This document shows positions 47,048 to 55,110 of a stretch of DNA of 64,000 nt, in pieces. The notes beneath the pieces were generated by a model. It was given only the letters and a program-made list of their open reading frames with translations, did no database searches and had not been told where the DNA came from. The translations under genes and the position numbers were made by a program. The stretch's first letter is position 1. Each line of letters opens with the position of its first letter. The DNA comes from Ensifer adhaerens (lineage in GTDB: Bacteria; Pseudomonadota; Alphaproteobacteria; Rhizobiales; Rhizobiaceae): assembly GCF_013283195.1 (NCBI RefSeq), contig NZ_JABEKT010000001.1:1400795-1464794 (forward strand), given 5' to 3'.

Positions 47048-47785
47048 TCAGATGCCGAAACGCCCGAGTGCCGGGATCTTGATCCCGGGTCTGGCAATGT
47101 CGAGACCGGCGACGAGGCCGAAGAAATGCAGCTCCAGGCCGCTGCGCATGCCCGCCGAAATACCCGCAAGGCCATAGAGCGTTGCATGCAGGTCGCGCCC
47201 ATCGGCGTCGATCTGGAACAGTTTTCCCTCCGGCAGGTAATCTCGACCGACAGCATCCGGCGGCAGCACCGCATTGAGCTCCGGTACCGAACGCAGCACA
47301 TGGGCAACGAAGGTGTTGGAATTCGGCCCCGGCCAGATCCGGTAGCCGCCGGCCGACGAATAGGGGTAGGCAGCGATCGCCGCTTCGATCTTGGGGATCA
47401 GTCTGTGGGCCTCGGCACCGCTTGCGGTCGCAACCAGCCGTGGCTCGTTCGAGTACCAGCGGGCATCCGCCGGATAGGCGTTCCTGCGGATCGGCTTGCC
47501 CCAGCCGACCTTGTCGTAGCGGTCATAGGCCTGAGCACCCTGTTCCTTGGTGACGATCCAGGCGTGGCTGGCGACGGCTCCTTTGAGGCCGCCCGTGGCG
47601 GCGGAGAAGATATAGACTGCCGCATCCGGGCTTTGTGCGGGCGTCGGCAGGATGCCTGCCGACGACCAGTCGGCGTCTCGCCAGCTCTGCGGGCGCTCCT
47701 TCATGTACCACCATCCGGCCGAGGCGAGCGCCGGCAAGAGATAGATCACCAGAAAGGCGGCAACGAGCCTGCGGACGAATTTCAT
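47048..47785 (-). CDS. DUF3750 protein
   Basis: A 245-aa protein of the DUF3750 family. The N-terminal TM or signal anchor is FVRRLVAAFLVIYLLPALASAGWWY. The conserved body is AAVYIFSAATGGLKGAVASHAWIV, GWGKPIRRNAYPADARWYSNEP, YPYSSAGGYRIWPGPNSNTFVAHVLR (with the characteristic PGPNSNTF) and a C-terminal GLVAGLDIARPGIKIPALGRFG. Function is unknown; the NSNTFV motif suggests a papain-like or LD-peptide-like pocket but this is speculation. ATG 47785 is chosen over a longer frame. It precedes the NUDIX pseudogene. Confidence 0.85.
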   Translation of the reverse strand: MKFVRRLVAAFLVIYLLPALASAGWWYMKERPQSWRDADWSSAGILPTPAQSPDAAVYIFSAATGGLKGAVASHAWIVTKEQGAQAYDRYDKVGWGKPIRRNAYPADARWYSNEPRLVATASGAEAHRLIPKIEAAIAAYPYSSAGGYRIWPGPNSNTFVAHVLRSVPELNAVLPPDAVGRDYLPEGKLFQIDADGRDLHATLYGLAGISAGMRSGLELHFFGLVAGLDIARPGIKIPALGRFGI

Positions 47786-47857
47786 GAAAGCCCCGGTTTC
47801 CTGTTGTTCGATTCCTGCTAAATGCATGCACCAATCTAGGAAATTTGAGGGCAAGGC

Positions 47858-48865
47858 ATGTCGAATCCCGTTCTCGTCGAAGTCACCCGCGGCAATCTGG
47901 TCGAAAGCCGCCACCGCGGTCTGGTTATTGCTGTCGACGGTGATGGCCGGACGATCTTTTCGCTGGGGGATACCGACGCCGGCGTGTTCCCGCGGTCAGC
48001 CTGCAAGGCGATGCAGGCGCTGCCACTGATGGAAAGCGGCGCGGCCGATGCCTACGGCTTCGGCAACAAGGAACTGGCGCTTGCCTGCTCCTCCCATTCG
48101 GGCGAGCCGGAGCATGTGGCGTTGGCCGCAAAAATGCTGGCTGCCGCCGGCCGCGACGTCTCGGCGCTCGAATGCGGCGCTCACTGGTCGTCCGACCAGA
48201 AGACGCTGATCGGCCAGGCGCGCTCCATGGAGGCGCCGAGTGCGCTTCACAACAATTGCTCCGGCAAACATTCCGGCTTCGTCTGCGCCTGCTGCCATTC
48301 CGGCACCGAGGTGAAAGGGTATGTCGGCTATGATCACCCGCTGCAGCAGGAAATCCGCGGCGCCATGGAAAGCCTTACAGGCGCCGTCCTCGGCCGCGAC
48401 AATTGCGGCGTCGACGGCTGCTCGATCCCGACCTATGCGGTTCCGCTGAAGGGCCTTGCACATGGTTTTGCCAAGATGGCGACCGGCGTCGGCCTCGCGC
48501 CCGAGCGCGCCCGCGCATCGAAGCGGCTGATCGAGGCCTGCATGGCCGAGCCATTCTACGTTGCCGGCACCAAGCGCGGCTGCACGCGGCTGATGGAAAC
48601 GGCGCCCGGCCGGATCTTCGCCAAGACCGGTGCCGAAGGCGTGTTCTGCGCCGCAATTCCGGAGATGGGCATTGCCATCGCCGTCAAATGCGAGGACGGC
48701 GCCACCCGCGCTGCCGAGGCGATGGTCACTGCGACGCTTGCCCGCTTCTTCCAGGACGAGCCTGAAGTTCAGGCCGCGCTGATGGCGCAGGCCAACCACA
48801 CCATGAAGAACTGGAACGGCATCGCGGTCGGCGACGTCAGGGTGACGGACGCCTTCGCCGCCTGA
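47858..48865 (+). CDS. L-asparaginase, rhizobial class 3 type
   Basis: A 335-aa asparaginase of the Rhizobium etli ReAV (class 3) type, unrelated to EcAII. It has the two Ser-Lys pairs and metal site of that class: S47/K50 in PRSACKAMQ, S79 in CSSHSGEPEH, C134 and K137 in NNCSGKHSG, and DNCGVDGCSIPTYAVPL with a further Cys. Positions are one less than in ReAV. It hydrolyses L-asparagine to aspartate and ammonia in the cytoplasm. Length is normal. ATG 47858 opens the conserved MSNPVLVEVTRG. Stands alone between convergent and divergent neighbours, with a terminator after. Confidence 0.95.
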   Translation: MSNPVLVEVTRGNLVESRHRGLVIAVDGDGRTIFSLGDTDAGVFPRSACKAMQALPLMESGAADAYGFGNKELALACSSHSGEPEHVALAAKMLAAAGRDVSALECGAHWSSDQKTLIGQARSMEAPSALHNNCSGKHSGFVCACCHSGTEVKGYVGYDHPLQQEIRGAMESLTGAVLGRDNCGVDGCSIPTYAVPLKGLAHGFAKMATGVGLAPERARASKRLIEACMAEPFYVAGTKRGCTRLMETAPGRIFAKTGAEGVFCAAIPEMGIAIAVKCEDGATRAAEAMVTATLARFFQDEPEVQAALMAQANHTMKNWNGIAVGDVRVTDAFAA

Positions 48866-48883
48866 GATTCACAGGCTTGGAAG

Positions 48884-48915
48884 CGCGCGGGCAAGGAAAC
48901 GGCCCGCGCGTTCTT
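48884..48915 (+). terminator. Terminator after the asparaginase gene
   Basis: CGCGCGGGC and GCCCGCGCG arms, 9-nt loop, TTCTT tail. Starts 18 bp past the stop. The T run is weak. Confidence 0.65.
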
Positions 48916-48947
48916 GCAGACGTTGCGCAGCCAATCGTGCTCCGCCC

Positions 48948-49700
48948 TCAGGCGGGCAGCAGCGTCACGCCCTTGTCGCGATAGGGCTTGAGGGCATCCT
49001 CATTCATGCCTTCCGGCACGATCAGCCCGGCAATGTCTTCCACATTGGCGACGTGATGAGGTGAAGCCGCGCCGAATTTTTCGGCGGTGGCCACGACGAA
49101 GGTCTCCGCCGCCTGTGCGAGGATCGCGCGCTTGACCGCTGCCTCTTCATAGTCGCCGGTCGAGAACCCGTGCACCGGATGGATCGCGGTGACGCCCAGG
49201 AAGAACATGTCGACGCGGATAGCGGCAATCGTTGCGACCGCGGCTGCACCTGTCGCCACCATTGAGTGTTTGTAGAGCCTGCCGCCGATCAGGATCACCT
49301 CCGCCTCGTGCCGTTCGAGTTCGGCCGCGATCGTCGGGCTGTGGGTGACGATCGTCAGCCGCATTTCACGCGGAAGCGCCCGAGCGATTTCGGCGTTGCT
49401 GGTGCCGCCGTCGAGAAAGATCGTTTGTCCCGGTGTGACAAGCCCAGCCGCCCTGCGCCCGAGCCGGCGCTTGACGTCGCCGGCAATCTCCTGTCGCGCG
49501 GCAAAATCCGGCAGGGCAGGGACGAGCGGCAACGCGCCGCCATGCACCCGCTGCAGCAGCCCTTCGGCCGCCATCTCCCGCAGGTCGCGGCGGATTGTAT
49601 CTTCGGAAAGCTGCAGCTCGTCTGCCAGGCGCTTGGCGACGATCTCCCCGTCGCGGTTCAGCCGCGCCGAAATCAGCGCTCGTCTCTGTGTCGTCAGCAT
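48948..49700 (-). CDS. DeoR-family transcriptional regulator
   Basis: A 250-aa DeoR-type repressor. The N-terminal winged HTH (about 1-57) has RLADELQLSEDTIRRDLREMAAEGLLQRVHGGAL, the DeoR signature. The C-terminal sugar-phosphate-binding DeoRC domain has IFLDGGTSNAEIARAL, IVTHSPTIAAEL, ILIGGRLYKHS and VDMFFLGVTAIHPVHGF. It is divergent from a small nucleoside-related gene. The shared 94-bp region holds four 10-bp-phased half-sites (49722-49756). The effector is likely a phosphorylated sugar or nucleoside. Confidence 0.93.
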   Translation of the reverse strand: MLTTQRRALISARLNRDGEIVAKRLADELQLSEDTIRRDLREMAAEGLLQRVHGGALPLVPALPDFAARQEIAGDVKRRLGRRAAGLVTPGQTIFLDGGTSNAEIARALPREMRLTIVTHSPTIAAELERHEAEVILIGGRLYKHSMVATGAAAVATIAAIRVDMFFLGVTAIHPVHGFSTGDYEEAAVKRAILAQAAETFVVATAEKFGAASPHHVANVEDIAGLIVPEGMNEDALKPYRDKGVTLLPA

Positions 49701-49721
49701 TCATTTCGCTCCTTGACTCTT

Positions 49722-49775
49722 CACGATATTGCACGAATTATCACGAATATTCCAGAATTATCTGGATATATCGTG
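49722..49775. promoter_or_regulatory. Helically phased DeoR half-sites
   Basis: CACGA at 49722, 49732 and 49742 and CCAGA at 49752, exactly 10 bp apart, plus inverted TCGTG at 49771-49775. A TTGACT hexamer is at 49713-49718. It sits between the divergent DeoR gene and the gene at 49795. Confidence 0.6.
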
Positions 49776-49794
49776 CAAAAATGAGGAAGAAATC

Positions 49795-50166
49795 ATGTTG
49801 ATCCTGATTGCAGGTCCCTATCGCTCGGGCACCGGTGATGACCCGGCCAAGATGGCGGAGAATTTGAAGCGATTGGAGGAGCCGTCCCATGCCCTGTTCA
49901 GGGCCGGCCATGTGCCGATGATCGGCGAATGGGTGGCGCTGCCGGTCTGGCATGCGGCGGGTGGTGCCAGGATCGGCGACGACCTTTACGAAGAGATCTT
50001 CCATCCCGTCGCAGGACGGCTGCTGGCGCTCTGCGATGCCGTGCTGCGCCTTCCGGGCGACAGCAAGGGCGCGGACAACGATGTGCGCATTGCCCGCGAG
50101 CGCGGCATTCCGGTCTACTACAGTCTGCAGGATGTACCCGGCTGCGGTGAGGCCCGTGTCGCCTGA
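49795..50166 (+). CDS. DUF4406 / nucleoside 2-deoxyribosyltransferase-like protein
   Basis: A 123-aa protein with the fold signature of nucleoside 2-deoxyribosyltransferases: ILIAGPYRSG at the N-terminus, FRAGHVPMIGEWVALPV, then LALCDAVLRLPGDSKGADNDVRIARERGIPVYY, with the D-A-V-LRLPG-S-GA pattern. DUF4406 members bind nucleotides or deoxyribosyl compounds; catalysis here is not certain. ATG 49795 has GAGGAAG upstream. A terminator follows. Divergent from the DeoR regulator, so likely its target; that pairing suggests sugar- or nucleoside-linked induction. Confidence 0.8.
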   Translation: MLILIAGPYRSGTGDDPAKMAENLKRLEEPSHALFRAGHVPMIGEWVALPVWHAAGGARIGDDLYEEIFHPVAGRLLALCDAVLRLPGDSKGADNDVRIARERGIPVYYSLQDVPGCGEARVA

Positions 50167-50175
50167 GTGAAGACG

Positions 50176-50202
50176 GCCCCGGTGGGCATGTTCCACCGGG
50201 GC
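50176..50202 (+). terminator. Hairpin terminator after the DUF4406 gene
   Basis: GCCCCGGTGG-gcatgtt-CCACCGGGGC, perfect 10-bp stem followed by TTCAGTT, 10 bp past the stop. The T tract is poor. Confidence 0.6.
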
Positions 50203-50281
50203 TTCAGTTGCCGGGACGCAAGTTGCAAGCGCGCCTCTCAACGGCTTGGCCACGCACGTTCCGATATGCGGGAAGGCGTGG

Positions 50282-51013
50282 CTATTCGTGCACGTGCGGT
50301 TCGGCGACGAAGGTCAGCGTTGCCGTCAATCCCTTTTTGTCGGCGGCGGTGTCGCCGTCGAGCGGAATGGCGTGGCTGACGGCGAGAATGTTGACGCCGG
50401 CATTGCGCAGCGTCACTTCGGCTTCGCCCTTCGCGTCCGTTTTTTCGGAAAGGAGTTCCGGTAGTCCGGCGTAATCGATGGTGATTTCCTTGCCTTCGAG
50501 CGGCTTGCCGTCAAGCAGCAAGCGGACGCGAAATTTTTCGCCCGGCTTCAGTCCGATCGGATTGTCGAGCGGCACGATCTGCAGCGGTTGGGCCGGGAAG
50601 GCCGGCATGTCGCCATGCACATGCACGAGCGCGATGCTGTATTTCACCGAGTGGCTGGCCTGCTTGGCGCCAGGAACTTCGCTTTTCGGCTTGTTGACCC
50701 ATTTGCCGTCCGCACCTTCGCTCCAGTAGCCGTTGTCGAATTCAAGCGCGAGCAGGGCCGGTTCGCCGTCAAGCTTCAGGAGCGCATGGGTTCCGGCCGC
50801 CTCGATGGTGACAGGCAGGGCCTTGCCGTCCTCGCCGAGCGCGGAAACGGACTTCACTTTTGCCGGATCATAGGCTTCGTCGGCGGGCCCGTGGCCGTAG
50901 ATCACGGCAAGATCACCCCAGCGCTCGCCGATCCAGGCGCCATGTGCAAATGCCGGCGTGGCGGCGGTGGCCAGCAGGCCGGCGGCAAGCAGGGAGGAAA
51001 TGAAGGTCTTCAT
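50282..51013 (-). CDS. DUF4198 periplasmic protein
   Basis: A 243-aa exported protein. A signal peptide (TFISSLLAAGLLATAATPAFA) precedes HGAWIGERWGDLAVIYGHG, the start of the DUF4198 domain with its N-terminal His. Further parts: ALLALEFDNGYWSEGADGKW, HSVKYSIALVHVH, a KPGEKFRVRLLLDGKPL beta domain, and a C-terminal tail PHVHE. The His-rich ends suggest metal binding; the family includes nickel/cobalt- and zinc-linked proteins. ATG 51013 has GGAG 7 nt upstream. A Zur-like palindrome lies 18 bp before the start. Confidence 0.85.
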   Translation of the reverse strand: MKTFISSLLAAGLLATAATPAFAHGAWIGERWGDLAVIYGHGPADEAYDPAKVKSVSALGEDGKALPVTIEAAGTHALLKLDGEPALLALEFDNGYWSEGADGKWVNKPKSEVPGAKQASHSVKYSIALVHVHGDMPAFPAQPLQIVPLDNPIGLKPGEKFRVRLLLDGKPLEGKEITIDYAGLPELLSEKTDAKGEAEVTLRNAGVNILAVSHAIPLDGDTAADKKGLTATLTFVAEPHVHE

Positions 51014-51030
51014 GAGCAACTCCGAAAATA

Positions 51031-51045
51031 TGTTATAACGTAACA
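51031..51045. promoter_or_regulatory. Zur-like palindrome
   Basis: TGTTA-TAACG-TAACA, 18 bp upstream of the DUF4198 gene. The wider GTTATAACGTAAC core resembles alphaproteobacterial Zur boxes. No zur or znu gene is in the window. Confidence 0.55.
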
Positions 51046-51152
51046 ACAACGTTCTATTGAAGTTGGATTTGGCTTGTCAACCGTCGCGACTTCATTTCTT
51101 CTGCGGCAAGAAAGACGGCGTGATGGTCGCACCGAATGGCAAGGAGAGTAAC

Positions 51153-51773
51153 GTGCTGAAATTGTTCTACACCCCGGGAACCTGTTCGCTGGCCTCGCAC
51201 ATAGCGCTCGAAGAGACCGGCATCGACTACAGTGCCGTTCCGGTCGATTTTTCCAAGGCGGAACAGACCAAGCCCGACTATCTCGCGGTCAACCCGAAAG
51301 GACGCGTCCCGGCACTGGTCACCAATCGCGGCACGATTACCGAGACCCCGGCGATCCTGACCTACATTGCCCAGAGCGTTCCGCAGGCGAAGCTCGCACC
51401 GCTTGACGATGCCTTCGAATTTGCGCGGATCCAGTCCTTCCTCAGCTACCTCTGCTCGACCGTGCATGTCGCCCATGCCCACGGCCGCCGCGGTGCGCGC
51501 TGGGCGGATGACCCGACGGCGCACGAGGCGATGAGAGCCAAGGTTGCCTCCAACATGACGGATTGCTTTCAGCTGATAGAGACCACTATGCTTGCCGGCC
51601 CCTTCGTCGCCGGCGAAACCTACTCGATCGCCGACCCCTATCTCTTCACCATCGCCGGCTGGCTCGAGCCGGATGGCGTCGACCCGGCGCGGTTTCCGAA
51701 AGTTCTCGATCACCGCAACCGCATGACGCAGCGGCCGGCGGTTGCCCGGGTTCTCACGGTCCTGAAAGACTAG
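51153..51773 (+). CDS. Glutathione S-transferase family protein
   Basis: A 206-aa GST. The N-terminal thioredoxin-like domain has LKLFYTPGTCSLASHIALEE (with the catalytic Cys/Ser region TCSLA) and NPKGRVPALV. The C-terminal all-helical domain contains FVAGETYSIADPYLFTIAGW with the N-capping box (S-IADPYL). GTG 51153 is selected because AAGGAG lies 6 nt before it and GSTs of this type start LKLFY; ATG 51123 would add a non-family leader. Divergent from DUF4198. Substrate unknown. Confidence 0.9.
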   Translation: MLKLFYTPGTCSLASHIALEETGIDYSAVPVDFSKAEQTKPDYLAVNPKGRVPALVTNRGTITETPAILTYIAQSVPQAKLAPLDDAFEFARIQSFLSYLCSTVHVAHAHGRRGARWADDPTAHEAMRAKVASNMTDCFQLIETTMLAGPFVAGETYSIADPYLFTIAGWLEPDGVDPARFPKVLDHRNRMTQRPAVARVLTVLKD

Positions 51774-51883
51774 GTACGGGGCGAGCGTCCAGCAAGTCTC
51801 TCGGGCAGGTCGAGCGGGGGTTCGTCCGCCCAGGCGACGAACTCTTCATAGCTGATCTTATCGTCGATAATGGCGCGGACGAT
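51770..51883 (-). pseudogene. Possible remnant of a small protein gene
   Basis: A 37-codon minus-strand frame reading IDDKISYEEFVAWADEPP, LDLPERLAGRS, with its stop overlapping the GST stop. Directly before it is TGA, and an ATG is one base out of frame, so a single-base indel could have separated start and body. The peptide looks protein-like, but evidence is thin. Confidence 0.35.
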
Positions 51884-51926
51884 TCATGAGGAGCCTGAAA
51901 CAGAAGTGGGCGGGATAGGATAGGCC

Positions 51927-52220
51927 ATGAGTTGGAAGTTTGATCAAGCACCGAACGCTGCCTGCGTTACCTGTCGTTCGGTCATGGAGGGGCGGCCAGT
52001 TCTCGTCGCAACGCACTATAAAGATGACCATTCGTGGGGATTTACCGACGGGGCGCCGGGCAACATGGCGAAGGCGCTCGTGGTCGCAATGTCAGAGGTC
52101 GTAGATGGTCACCCTGACCTTGATGAGATAGCCAGCCTTCCTCCGGGATGGTCAGCAACGCGCGCCTCGGTTGGTGAGCCCTGGTTAAAGCAACAGGACG
52201 ATTGGAACTCGGTAACTTAG
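51927..52220 (+). CDS. Hypothetical protein
   Basis: A 97-aa protein. It starts MSWKFDQAPNAACVTCRSV and has GRPVLVATHYKDDHSWGFTDG, then KALVVAMSEVVDGHPDLDEI and LPPGWSATRASVGEPWLKQ. The pattern of DDHSWGF and LPPGWxAxR is reminiscent of small conserved proteins seen beside mobile or immunity genes, but no family is certain. A Cys pair CVTC could be redox-active. No signal peptide or TM. GGATAGG lies before the ATG. Confidence 0.65.
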   Translation: MSWKFDQAPNAACVTCRSVMEGRPVLVATHYKDDHSWGFTDGAPGNMAKALVVAMSEVVDGHPDLDEIASLPPGWSATRASVGEPWLKQQDDWNSVT

Positions 52221-52283
52221 GGCCAATCGCATCCGACCAATCTTTTTTCAGTTTATGGGTATGCGGCCTAGGACATCACCCGA

Positions 52284-53210
52284 CTACATCAACATGTAAT
52301 CCTTCGGTTTCGGCAGTTCGGGCAGATCGGTTTCACCCAGCGCTTCGCGCAGATTGATCTCGATCGTGTCGGCAAGCGCCACGATCGGCAGGTCGTTCGG
52401 CAGTGTACCGAACGGCTCCTCCAGTTCGTCGCCAAGCGCGTCGAGGCCAAAGAAGGTGTAGGCGACGAGCGCGGTGACGAACGGCGTCGCCCATCCGAGT
52501 GCGTCGGCAAAGCCGAAGGGCAGCAGGAAGCAGAAGAGATAGGCGGTGCGGTGCAGAAGCAACGTGTAGCCGAAGGGAACCGGCGTGTTGCGAATGCGTT
52601 CGCAGGCGGCAAGCATCGCCGACATGCGCCCGACCGTGCTGTCCAGCATCATGAGCTGAATATCACTGATCCTGTCAGTGGCGCGCAGCTCCGCTAGAAT
52701 AGCGCCGATTTCGCGCAGCAGCAGGTCGGGGGCGTTTCGACTGGCCTTGTAGGCTGGCAGCAGATCTGCCGGCAGCCTTTTCAGCGGCTTGTCGGGGTGA
52801 CTGCCCGGACGCAGGTGGCAGACCAGCGTCTGTGCAAAGGCGATCGCCAGATTGAGCAGGCGTGTGCGGGCGTTGTTTTCGCCGACTGTTCCATCTGCAC
52901 CGAGGACCAGCGTCTGGCGGGCAAGATCGCGGGAGACGAAAATCAGCTGCCCCCAATCCTTGCGGGCCTCCCACCAGCGGTCGTAGCAAGCATTGTTGCG
53001 AAAGCCGAGAAACACCGAAAGGGCGATACCGAGCAGCGCGAACGGTCCGCTGTTGACGCTCGGCACCATGGCCGGAAAGGCCTGGTGCGACCAGACGACG
53101 CCGGCAGAGAGCGCAAAGACGAACAGGACCTGCGGGAAGATCCGCTGGATGACCGAACCGCGCAGGATGAAGAAGAGCTTGAGAAGGCTTGGGCGGTCGC
53201 GAACGATCAT
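52284..53210 (-). CDS. Bestrophin-family (UPF0187) channel protein
   Basis: A 308-aa membrane protein of the bacterial bestrophin family, probably an ion channel. N-terminal MIVRDRPSLLKLFFILRGSVI leads to TM segments (IFPQVLFVFALSAGVVWSH, FALLGIALSVFLGFRNN), with the family motif SVFLGFRNNACYDRWWEARKDWGQLI. Two further TM segments are HRTAYLFCFLLPFGFADALG and FVTALVAYTFFGLDALGDELEEPFG, followed by the conserved NDLPIVALADTIEINLREALG tail. ATG 53210 is used; the long upstream frame is not coding-like. Ion selectivity is not predictable. Confidence 0.92.
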   Translation of the reverse strand: MIVRDRPSLLKLFFILRGSVIQRIFPQVLFVFALSAGVVWSHQAFPAMVPSVNSGPFALLGIALSVFLGFRNNACYDRWWEARKDWGQLIFVSRDLARQTLVLGADGTVGENNARTRLLNLAIAFAQTLVCHLRPGSHPDKPLKRLPADLLPAYKASRNAPDLLLREIGAILAELRATDRISDIQLMMLDSTVGRMSAMLAACERIRNTPVPFGYTLLLHRTAYLFCFLLPFGFADALGWATPFVTALVAYTFFGLDALGDELEEPFGTLPNDLPIVALADTIEINLREALGETDLPELPKPKDYMLM

Positions 53211-53462
53211 TGTCGGGCACCTGTGCGGCAAGGATTGAGCATCGGTATAGCCGGCACGCAAAAATTGGAAGAGAGCGCGATGTCGCTCTGTGCTCGGAAC
53301 GGCTCCTTGCCGAAGCTGCACGACTTGAACGAGTGGTTCGTCTGCCGCGGCCTTCATCGGCCTCTGTGCTGTCGCGTCGGCCTCCTGAAAAACGTTGAAG
53401 CGCCGTGTCGGCAGTCGACCACTCCACCCGTCCTTGATGAGAGGAACGAAGAGGAGGCCGAA

Positions 53463-54041
53463 ATGCGCAAGGTTGTTGCCGGCATGCAAATGACCATCGA
53501 TGGCATGATCGATGGTCCCGATGGTTATGCAGACTGGGTGGATTCCTGGTCGGATACGTTTGATCTGTTGCCCGAAATCGATGCCTGCGTGCTCGGAAGC
53601 GGCATGTACGAGGGCTACGAGCACTATTGGAGCGCGATCAAGGCAGACCCGCACAGCCCGCTCGAACTGAGCGGCAACCTCCCAACTTCGGAGGAGATCG
53701 AATATGCCGATTTTGCCCTGAACACGCCGCACTATGTGCTGTCCAATACGCTCGACGGCGTGCGTTGGGCGAACACGACGGTGCTGCGCGACGCGGGCGA
53801 GATCGATGTCTTGCGGCGCAAGCCCGGCAAGACGATCTATATCGTCGGTGGCGCACGGACGGTGTCCGGCCTGCTCGACCGGGGCACGATCGATGAATTG
53901 CGCCTGACGATCCATCCGTTGGTCGTGGGGGAGGGCAAGGCACTGTTTGCAACGGTCGCGCAGCGGCATCGTCTGCAGCTCAACGAAGCGAAGTCGCGTT
54001 CCGACGGAACGGTCAGCCTCGTCTACAGCGTCGGCAAGTGA
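53463..54041 (+). CDS. Dihydrofolate reductase family protein (RibD C-terminal-like)
   Basis: A 192-aa protein with the RibD C-terminal/DHFR-like fold. N-terminal MRKVVAGMQMTIDGMIDGPDG resembles the start of this family (KVVxGMxxTLDGxI). Further: DACVLGSGMYEGYEHYWSAI, IYIVGGARTVSGLLDRGTIDELRLTIHPLVVGEGKALF, the family hallmark. ATG 53463 has GAGGAGGCCGAA before it. Likely an NADPH-dependent reductase of unknown substrate. Divergent from the bestrophin gene. Confidence 0.9.
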   Translation: MRKVVAGMQMTIDGMIDGPDGYADWVDSWSDTFDLLPEIDACVLGSGMYEGYEHYWSAIKADPHSPLELSGNLPTSEEIEYADFALNTPHYVLSNTLDGVRWANTTVLRDAGEIDVLRRKPGKTIYIVGGARTVSGLLDRGTIDELRLTIHPLVVGEGKALFATVAQRHRLQLNEAKSRSDGTVSLVYSVGK

Positions 54042-54136
54042 CCGTTCGCGCCGGTCGTCTCGACGGGGCAAGTGTTTCTGCGATGTAGCGTGGGCGTCAT
54101 TTCTCGATTAACAGCGGGGCTGATCTGCAGTGTCTG

Positions 54137-54685
54137 ATGCGACGAGGTGTCGATTTGCCCCCGCCTATCAAGGTCGAGTTGTTGCCGCATGATCCGCGAT
54201 GGGTGGAGAGCGCGGCTCTGGAAGGTGATCTCTTTGCGGCGATCATCGGCTCGTGTCTGGTGGCCATGCATCACATTGGCTCTACGGCCATTCCGACGAT
54301 CCGCGCAAAACCGGTCCTCGACCTGGTTCCTGTTGTCACCGATCTGCAGGCGCTCGACGACGGCCGCCGTGAAATCGAGGCGCATGGCTACGAATGGTGG
54401 GGCGAGCTTGGGCTGCCCGGTCGCCGCTATTGCACCAAGAGCGACCCGGCGACTGGACGCCGGCTCGTTCAACTGCATTGCTATGAAGACGGTTCGCCGG
54501 AGATCGAGCGCCATCTCGCCTTCCGTGACTATCTGCGCAGTCATCCGCAGATCGCTGCCGCCTATGATCGCGAGAAGGCCCGGTGCCGGGATCTTCACCC
54601 CGAGGATTCCCACGCCTATAGCGATTGCAAGGACGCCTGGATCAAGTCGATCGAGGCACAAGCCTTGGCGTGGCGCCGCGCTTGA
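54137..54685 (+). CDS. GrpB family protein (UPF0157)
   Basis: A 182-aa GrpB/UPF0157 protein of the nucleotidyltransferase-like fold. The motif HHIGSTAIPTIRAKPVLDLVPVV is the diagnostic block. It is followed by GYEWWGELGLPGRRYCTK and HCYEDGSPEIERHLAFRDYLRSHP with the ERHLAFRDYLR signature. Function unknown; some homologues are fused to dephospho-CoA kinase, which is absent here. ATG 54137 is the first good start. Confidence 0.92.
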   Translation: MRRGVDLPPPIKVELLPHDPRWVESAALEGDLFAAIIGSCLVAMHHIGSTAIPTIRAKPVLDLVPVVTDLQALDDGRREIEAHGYEWWGELGLPGRRYCTKSDPATGRRLVQLHCYEDGSPEIERHLAFRDYLRSHPQIAAAYDREKARCRDLHPEDSHAYSDCKDAWIKSIEAQALAWRRA

Positions 54686-54723
54686 GGGGCAAGGCGGTTG
54701 GTGCTGCCCGTCGCAAGCCTGAG

Positions 54724-55110
54724 CTATGCGGAAAAGTCGGCTGACAGTTTGCGCGGTGCTTTTTCCCGCCAGGCGGCGATCAGCCTCTGGGTCAGGCTGG
54801 CGTCGTCAATCGCTTGAAGGTGCACCAGCATCGCCGGCCATCCCTTGTAGTGATCGGTTTCGAAGAAGAGGGCGGGATCGAGTTCGAGCAGCATTTCCTT
54901 TTCCTCGAGCGCGCACATCACCACGAGGGTTTCGGCATCCTTCATGCGCACAAAACTCTTGCCCTTCACCAGCAGAGCCGGGGTGCCATAGGAGGTCCCG
55001 AGCGACACCTCCGGCAGGCCGGTGCGTTCGGCGAGCTTCACGACGCGGGCAAACGGTCCGTCGAGGTCAGCGACTGGCATGCCGTCGTGCGCGGCGGGTC
55101 GGTGGCTCAT
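54724..55110 (-). CDS. MmcQ/YjbR family protein
   Basis: A 128-aa YjbR-like protein with a DNA-binding-type double-wing fold. Typical landmarks: EVSLGTSYGTPALLVKGKSFVRMKDAETLVVMC, and the C-terminal AWREKAPRKLSADF. The D-x-YKGWPAMLVHL stretch is family-typical. Function unknown. ATG 55110 overlaps the stop of the small gene upstream (ATGA), which shows translational coupling and fixes the start. Convergent with grpB. Confidence 0.88.
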   Translation of the reverse strand: MSHRPAAHDGMPVADLDGPFARVVKLAERTGLPEVSLGTSYGTPALLVKGKSFVRMKDAETLVVMCALEEKEMLLELDPALFFETDHYKGWPAMLVHLQAIDDASLTQRLIAAWREKAPRKLSADFSA

